In this document: positions 7,414-10,852 of the stretch, piece by piece
Numbering within the stretch: position 1 is the stretch's first letter
Layout of the letters: every line of letters begins with the position of its first letter
Origin: Stenotrophomonas sp.
Lineage (GTDB): Bacteria > Pseudomonadota > Gammaproteobacteria > Xanthomonadales > Xanthomonadaceae
Assembly: GCA_003484865.1 (NCBI GenBank)
Contig: DMZT01000187.1
Location: 1-10,852 of the forward strand
Length of the DNA: 10,852 bases
Direction of reading: 5' to 3'
Notes under the pieces: model-generated
Told to the model about the DNA's origin: nothing
What the model saw: only the letters and a program-made list of their open reading frames with translations
The model's database searches: none
Translations under genes and position numbers: made by a program

Positions 7414-7419
7414 ATTGTA
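7414..7419 (-). promoter_or_regulatory. Possible -10 box for the MFS transporter
   Basis: TACAAT on the minus strand differs from TATAAT at one base. A GCGACC hexamer 17 bp upstream (7442-7437) is only a 3/6 match to the -35 consensus. If used, the transcript would start near 7407 and carry a leader of about 124 nt. The leader would begin with a strong hairpin (CTGGCC/GGCCAG ends at 7380-7385 and 7400-7405) and contain a second one (GGCC-AGT-GGCC, 7349-7359). Confidence 0.35.
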
Positions 7420-7522
7420 CGGGTTAGACCCCGGCAGGTCGCGCGGGGTGGGGCGCGGTGGTGTGGCTCGGAGGCGAGGGGACCGGCCGCGGGCACGATG
7501 CCCCGCCGCGCGCCGTGCTACG

Positions 7523-7540
7523 TGTGAAAACGCCTTCACA
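7523..7540. promoter_or_regulatory. Palindrome TGTGAA-N6-TTCACA, regulator unknown
   Basis: The 6-bp arms are perfect, around AACGCC. The halves resemble CRP/Clp half-sites (TGTGA...TCACA), but the TGTGA and TCACA blocks are 8 bp apart instead of 6, so binding of Clp is doubtful. It is centred about 218 bp upstream of the tpsB start. Confidence 0.35.
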
Positions 7541-7575
7541 ACAAGGGCCACGCGGTCCCCTTTCATGTGCGCTGC

Positions 7576-7589
7576 GTCAAAAAAATGAC
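7576..7589. promoter_or_regulatory. FleQ-like box upstream of the TPS operon
   Basis: GTCAAAAAAATGAC has both arms, the total length of 14 bp and the AT-only middle of the FleQ box known from Pseudomonas. The left arm extends to TGCGTCA (7573-7579), identical to the left arm of the repeat upstream of pgaA. It lies about 160 bp before the tpsB start codon. Confidence 0.5.
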
Positions 7590-7593
7590 TATT

Positions 7594-7607
7594 TAGGAAA
7601 ATTCCTA
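7594..7607. promoter_or_regulatory. 14-bp palindrome TAGGAA-AA-TTCCTA, likely response-regulator site
   Basis: Two 7-bp halves (TAGGAAA and ATTCCTA) meet head to head without spacer. This layout and sequence resemble binding sites of NarL/FixJ-type response regulators: the RcsAB box of enterobacteria and the inverted TTTCCTA heptads bound by Bordetella BvgA at the fhaB promoter. It starts 4 bp after the FleQ-like box and is centred about 150 bp before tpsB. No regulator gene lies in the window. Confidence 0.45.
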
Positions 7608-7749
7608 CAAGCGAACGGGTGGTTGTCTTACCGGAAGGGTGGGGTTTTTGACGGTTCTCATGTCGCGAATAGCTCTTAAATTGGCGGGCCTCCATAGGGG
7701 CGGTCTATAGCGAACGATGGTTCGTGCCAGCCCACGTTCGAGATCCTGC

Positions 7750-9498
7750 ATGCCAAACAACGTACTACCCACCCCGGCTCGCGCCGGTTCCCATGGCGCT
7801 TCCCGGCGCACCCTCCTTCTGGCCCCGCTGGCGGCCGCGCTGGCCCTGGTCTATCTGCCGGCCAGTGCCCAGCAGCTGCCCGCCCCGGATCAGGAGCTGC
7901 TCCGCCAGCAGGAGCGCGAACGCGCCCTGCGCGAGCAGCTTGAAACCCGGCCCGATGCACGTCTGCAGGACGCGCCGGTGGCCGCACCGGAGCGGCTGCC
8001 CCAGGACGAAGCACCCTGCTTCGTGATCGACCGCATCACCCTGGAGGGCGAGCAGGCCGAGCGTTTCCAGTGGGCGTTGCCCGCAGCCAACGTCAAAGGC
8101 GATCCGGCGCTCGGCCGCTGTCTGGGCACCGCCGGTATCAACGTGGTGATGTCGCGGGTACAGAACGCGATCGTCGAGCGCGGCTTCGTCACCACGCGCG
8201 TGTTGGCCCAGCCGCAGGACCTCACCACCGGCACCCTGGCACTGACCGTGGTGCCCGGCACGCTCCGCCAGATCCGTTTCGCCGAGGGCACCCATCGTGA
8301 CGCCACCCTGTGGAACGCGATCCCGGCACGCAGTGGCGACCTGCTCAACCTGCGCGATATCGAACAGGGGCTGGAGAATTTCAAGCGCGTGCCGACCGCC
8401 GAGGCCGACATCCAGATCAGCCCGGCCGAAGGTGACGACGCCGCACCTGGCCAGAGTGACCTGGTGGTGCAGTGGTCGCAGCAGCGGCTGGTCCGTTTCA
8501 ACCTCAGCCTGGACGATTCCGGCAGCAAGGCCACCGGCAAGACCCAGGCCGGTGCGACGATGTCGCTGGACCACGCGCTGCGCCAGAACGACCTGTTCTA
8601 CGTCAACCTCAACCACGACGTGTTCAGTGGCGGCAAGCGCGGTACCAAGGGCTTCACCTTCCACTACTCGATTCCCGTCGGCTACTGGCTGTTCGGCGCG
8701 ACGCGCAGTGGCTACGAGTACGAGCAGACCGTGGCCGGCAACCAGCAGTCGTATCTCTACAGCGGCGAGAGTTACAACGCCGAAGTGCGCGCCACGCGCC
8801 TGCTGTTCCGCAATGCGGACAGCAAGACCAGCATGTACCTGCGTGCGTGGGAGCGCGATTCGCGCAACTTCATCGACGACACCGAAATCCTGGTCCAGCG
8901 CCGGCGCATGGGCGGCTGGGAGCTCGGCCTGAACCACCGTCATTTCATCGGCCAGGCCACGCTCGATGGCACCGTCGGCTTCCGCCGCGGCACCGGGGCG
9001 TTCGGTTCGATCGCAGCGCCCGAGGAGCTGTTCGGTGAAGCCACCTCGCACCCGAAGATCTACTTCGCCGACGCACAGCTGAGCGTCCCGTTCCAGCTCG
9101 GCCAGCAGCGCCTGCGTTACACCGGCAGCTGGCGAGCGCAATGGAACCGTGGCGGGCTGGTGCCGCAGGACCGCTTCGCGATCGGCGGGCGCTACACCGT
9201 GCGCGGCTTCGATGGCGAGATGTCCTTGATGGGTGAGCGCGGCTGGCTCATCCGCAACGACATCGGCCTGGCCCTGGGCGGCGGGCAGGAATTCTACGTT
9301 GGCGCCGATTACGGCCATGTCGGCGGCAGCGCCACGCAATGGCAGGTAGGCAATGACCTGGCGGGCAGCGTGATCGGCCTGCGCGGGTCGTATCGCGGCC
9401 TGTACTGGGACGGCTTCGTCGGCGCCCCGTTGAACAAGCCCTCTGGTTTCCAGAACGCCTATACCGTCACCGGATTCACCCTGAGCTGGTCGTTCTGA
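7750..9498 (+). CDS. TpsB: ShlB/FhaC/HecB (CdiB-type) outer-membrane two-partner secretion transporter
   Basis: This 582-residue protein translocates the exoprotein encoded next door across the outer membrane. A signal peptide with a long n-region containing an RR pair ends at PASA-QQ (cleavage about residue 40). A charged helix rich in Q, E and R (about 48-68) corresponds to the plug helix H1. POTRA domains follow (about 88-176 and 177-245); cysteines C90 and C124 probably form a disulfide in the first. The barrel (about 246-582) contains IGGRYTVRGF (478-487), with the conserved VRG(F/Y) motif of the TpsB/Omp85 superfamily, and ends in a C-terminal phenylalanine strand. Length and architecture are complete. 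ATG 7750 is chosen because GAGA lies 6 nt upstream; in-frame ATG 7717 has no ribosome-binding site and lengthens an already long n-region. First gene of a tpsB-tpsA operon. Confidence 0.94.
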   Translation: MPNNVLPTPARAGSHGASRRTLLLAPLAAALALVYLPASAQQLPAPDQELLRQQERERALREQLETRPDARLQDAPVAAPERLPQDEAPCFVIDRITLEGEQAERFQWALPAANVKGDPALGRCLGTAGINVVMSRVQNAIVERGFVTTRVLAQPQDLTTGTLALTVVPGTLRQIRFAEGTHRDATLWNAIPARSGDLLNLRDIEQGLENFKRVPTAEADIQISPAEGDDAAPGQSDLVVQWSQQRLVRFNLSLDDSGSKATGKTQAGATMSLDHALRQNDLFYVNLNHDVFSGGKRGTKGFTFHYSIPVGYWLFGATRSGYEYEQTVAGNQQSYLYSGESYNAEVRATRLLFRNADSKTSMYLRAWERDSRNFIDDTEILVQRRRMGGWELGLNHRHFIGQATLDGTVGFRRGTGAFGSIAAPEELFGEATSHPKIYFADAQLSVPFQLGQQRLRYTGSWRAQWNRGGLVPQDRFAIGGRYTVRGFDGEMSLMGERGWLIRNDIGLALGGGQEFYVGADYGHVGGSATQWQVGNDLAGSVIGLRGSYRGLYWDGFVGAPLNKPSGFQNAYTVTGFTLSWSF

Positions 9499-9503
9499 TT
9501 TCA

Positions 9504-9526
9504 GTGCGGGCGCGTTCGCGCCGCAC
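9504..9526 (+). other. Strong hairpin in the tpsB-tpsA gap
   Basis: The arms GTGCGG-(G)-CGC and GCGCCGCAC pair around a GTTC tetraloop with a single bulged G. The structure starts 5 nt after the tpsB stop and ends 27 nt before the tpsA start, leaving the AAGGA ribosome-binding site of tpsA free. There is no T-tract, so it is not a standard terminator; it could mark an mRNA processing or stability boundary between the two genes. Confidence 0.5.
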
Positions 9527-9553
9527 CGACCGCACGCACACAAAGGAATTGTC

Positions 9554-10852
9554 ATGAACAAGCATCTGTACCGCCTCGTGTTCAACCACGCCCTCATGCT
9601 CTGGCAGGTCGCCGCGGAAATCACGCCGCGCCCCGGCGGCGCCGGTACCGGGCAGGATGGCGATCGCACGGCGGCACTGCGCCCGATGGCGTTCGCGCTG
9701 TGGGTGATGCTGGGCTGGGTCGGCGTGAGCGGCCTGGCCGCGGCGCAGGTGGTGGCCGATCCGAATGCGCCCGGCAACCAGCGCCCGACCGTGCTGGAGA
9801 CCGCCAACGGCACGCCGCAGATCAACATCCAGACCCCGAGTGCGGCCGGTGTCTCGCGCAATACCTACCAGCGCTTCGACGTCGACCAGCAGGGCGTCAT
9901 CCTCAACAATTCGCGCGGCAACACGCAGTCCCAGCTCGGCGGTTGGGTGCAGGGCAATCCGTGGCTGGCCGGCGGCACTGCGCGGGTGATCCTCAACGAG
10001 GTCAATGGCGCCAACCCGAGCCAGCTGCGCGGCTACGTGGAAGTGGCCGGCGACCGCGCGCAGGTGGTGATCGCCAACCCCGCTGGTATCGATTGCGACG
10101 GCTGCGGCTTCATCAACGCCAACCGCATCACCCTGACCACCGGCACCCCGATGTTCAACGGCGGCGCGCTGGAGGGATACCGCGTGCAAGGCGGTGCGAT
10201 CCATATCTTCGGCGCCGGCATGGATGCCAGCCGGGTCGACTACACCGATCTGATCGCGCGCTCGGTGCAGCTCAACGCGGGCCTGTGGGCACAGCAGCTG
10301 CAGGTCACCACCGGCGCCAATACGGTGAGCGCCGATCTGAGCCGTGTGCAGGCGCAGGCCGCCGAAGGCAATGCGCCGCAGTACGCGCTCGATGTGGCCC
10401 AGCTGGGCGGCATGTACGCCAACAAGATCCTGCTCATGGGCACCGAGCACGGCGTGGGCGTGCGCAATGCGGGCAACCTCGGGGCGCAAACCGGGGAGCT
10501 GGTCGTGACTGTCGATGGCCGGCTGGAAAACACCGGCAAACTGCAGGCGCGCGACGATACGCGCATCGCTGCCACCGGCGGTGTACGCAACGAAGGGCTG
10601 GTCAGCGCCGGGCGTGAACTGAACCTGCGCACCGGCCAGGACGTGGACAACAGCGGCGGCCAGCTCAACGGCACCCGCCTGGATGTGGAGGCCGCCTCGC
10701 TGGCCAACCGCGACGGGCGCATCGAACAGGCGGGCGTGCAGGCACTGGCGGTACAGAGCGCGCGGCTGCAGAACCGTGACAAGGGCAGTATCGGGGCGCT
10801 GGCCCAACAGGACGGCACCGCGCCGACCACGCCGGGCGAAGGGGCGGGCCCG
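9554..10852 (+). CDS. TpsA: filamentous haemagglutinin/CdiA-type exoprotein, N-terminal part (cut by window end)
   Basis: The frame is open for 433 codons to the window edge with no stop. The N terminus MNKHLYRLVFNHAL is an extended signal peptide region (ESPR), followed by a hydrophobic core and probable cleavage at LAAA-QVV (about residue 64). Residues about 65-310 form the TPS (haemagglutination activity) domain that TpsB recognises. It contains NPAGI at 175-179 (the NPNGI-type motif), CDGCGF at 181-186 with two nearby cysteines, and N-x-x-R-x-TLTTG. From about 304 a beta-helix repeat of the Fil_haemagg type begins (NxGxLxA, NxGxLxS, NSGGxL units). AAGGA lies 6 nt before the ATG, and tpsB ends 55 bp upstream. 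The protein is secreted to the cell surface and may be an adhesin or a contact-dependent inhibition toxin carrier. The deciding C-terminal part is outside the window. Confidence 0.93.
   Translation, partial: MNKHLYRLVFNHALMLWQVAAEITPRPGGAGTGQDGDRTAALRPMAFALWVMLGWVGVSGLAAAQVVADPNAPGNQRPTVLETANGTPQINIQTPSAAGVSRNTYQRFDVDQQGVILNNSRGNTQSQLGGWVQGNPWLAGGTARVILNEVNGANPSQLRGYVEVAGDRAQVVIANPAGIDCDGCGFINANRITLTTGTPMFNGGALEGYRVQGGAIHIFGAGMDASRVDYTDLIARSVQLNAGLWAQQLQVTTGANTVSADLSRVQAQAAEGNAPQYALDVAQLGGMYANKILLMGTEHGVGVRNAGNLGAQTGELVVTVDGRLENTGKLQARDDTRIAATGGVRNEGLVSAGRELNLRTGQDVDNSGGQLNGTRLDVEAASLANRDGRIEQAGVQALAVQSARLQNRDKGSIGALAQQDGTAPTTPGEGAGP

Larger units (their letters stand above)
7284..7749. other. 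Divergent intergenic region with three palindromes upstream of the TPS operon
   Basis: This 466-bp gene-free region falls into two parts. Positions 7284-7510 are very GC-rich and form the leader and promoter side of the transporter. Positions 7515-7700 are markedly more AT-rich and look regulatory. They hold TGTGAA-N6-TTCACA (7523-7540), GTCA-A6-TGAC (7576-7589) and TAGGAA-AA-TTCCTA (7594-7607). Candidate promoter elements for the TPS genes are weak: TTGACG at 7648-7653 without a good -10, and TTGGCG at 7681-7686 with TATAGC at 7706-7711 but a 19-bp spacer. A weak promoter under several operators would suit activator-dependent transcription. Confidence 0.6.

Noticed and set aside
7648..7676. 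TTGACG as the -35 of a sigma-70 promoter for tpsB
   Set aside because: The hexamer 17 bp further on (AGCTCT) does not resemble a -10, and no better -10 lies at 16 or 18 bp, so no promoter is called.
6028..7695. 555-codon minus-strand frame overlapping the MFS transporter
   Set aside because: It is out of frame with the transporter and rich in Arg, Ala, Gly and Pro, with no membrane pattern. It is a GC-driven frame.
7765..9861. 698-codon minus-strand open frame opposite tpsB
   Set aside because: It is a shadow: it spans the tpsB-tpsA gap and both genes, has no recognisable domain, and tpsB carries complete TpsB motifs on the plus strand.
9476..10807. 443-codon minus-strand frame opposite tpsA
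   Set aside because: The plus strand encodes an ESPR, a TPS domain and haemagglutinin repeats in one open frame, so the antisense frame is incidental.
1..10852. CRISPR array, tRNA, rRNA, integrase or insertion sequence
   Set aside because: No regularly spaced direct repeats, cloverleaf, rRNA-like segment or transposase/integrase motif was seen. The only mobile-type sequence is the SMAG-like palindrome at 6-27.

Overview
The window looks like chromosomal DNA of a Stenotrophomonas, probably the S. maltophilia complex. The evidence is high GC with strong third-position GC bias, protein sequences of Xanthomonadaceae type, and at positions 6-27 a short palindrome headed by GTAG that has the form of the SMAG/REP elements typical of that group. 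The assignment comes from pattern recognition, not from a database search.

Layout. (1) Positions 50-5726, minus strand: a complete pgaABCD operon for poly-beta-1,6-N-acetylglucosamine (PNAG), in the usual order. The junctions are tight: 1 bp between A and B, 7 bp between B and C, and an ATGA overlap between C and D. A SMAG-like hairpin follows pgaD. (2) Positions 5727-6071: a non-coding stretch rich in hairpins. Its pgaA-proximal end carries a perfect CRP/Clp-type site (TGTGA-N6-TCACA) overlapping a perfect 7-bp inverted repeat that contains a FleQ-type core (GTCA-N6-TGAC). (3) Positions 6072-7283, minus strand: one major facilitator of the CynX/NimT type. (4) Positions 7284-7749: a 466-bp divergent intergenic region holding the leader of the transporter and, nearer the plus-strand genes, three palindromes. 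One is a second GTCA-N6-TGAC box and one is the 14-bp TAGGAA-AA-TTCCTA. (5) Positions 7750 to the end, plus strand: a two-partner secretion operon, with an FhaC/ShlB/CdiB-type outer-membrane transporter followed by the first 433 codons of a large filamentous-haemagglutinin/CdiA-type exoprotein that runs off the window.

How it fits together. Two surface-adhesion and biofilm modules, PNAG export and a TPS adhesin, flank a small transporter. Both have the same GTCA-N6-TGAC box in their upstream regions. At pgaA this box overlaps a Clp-type site. FleQ and Clp are both c-di-GMP-responsive regulators in related bacteria, so the main regulatory hypothesis from this window is joint c-di-GMP control of both adhesion systems. 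That is inference from DNA motifs. The genes themselves belong to known families, and no clearly new protein system is visible.
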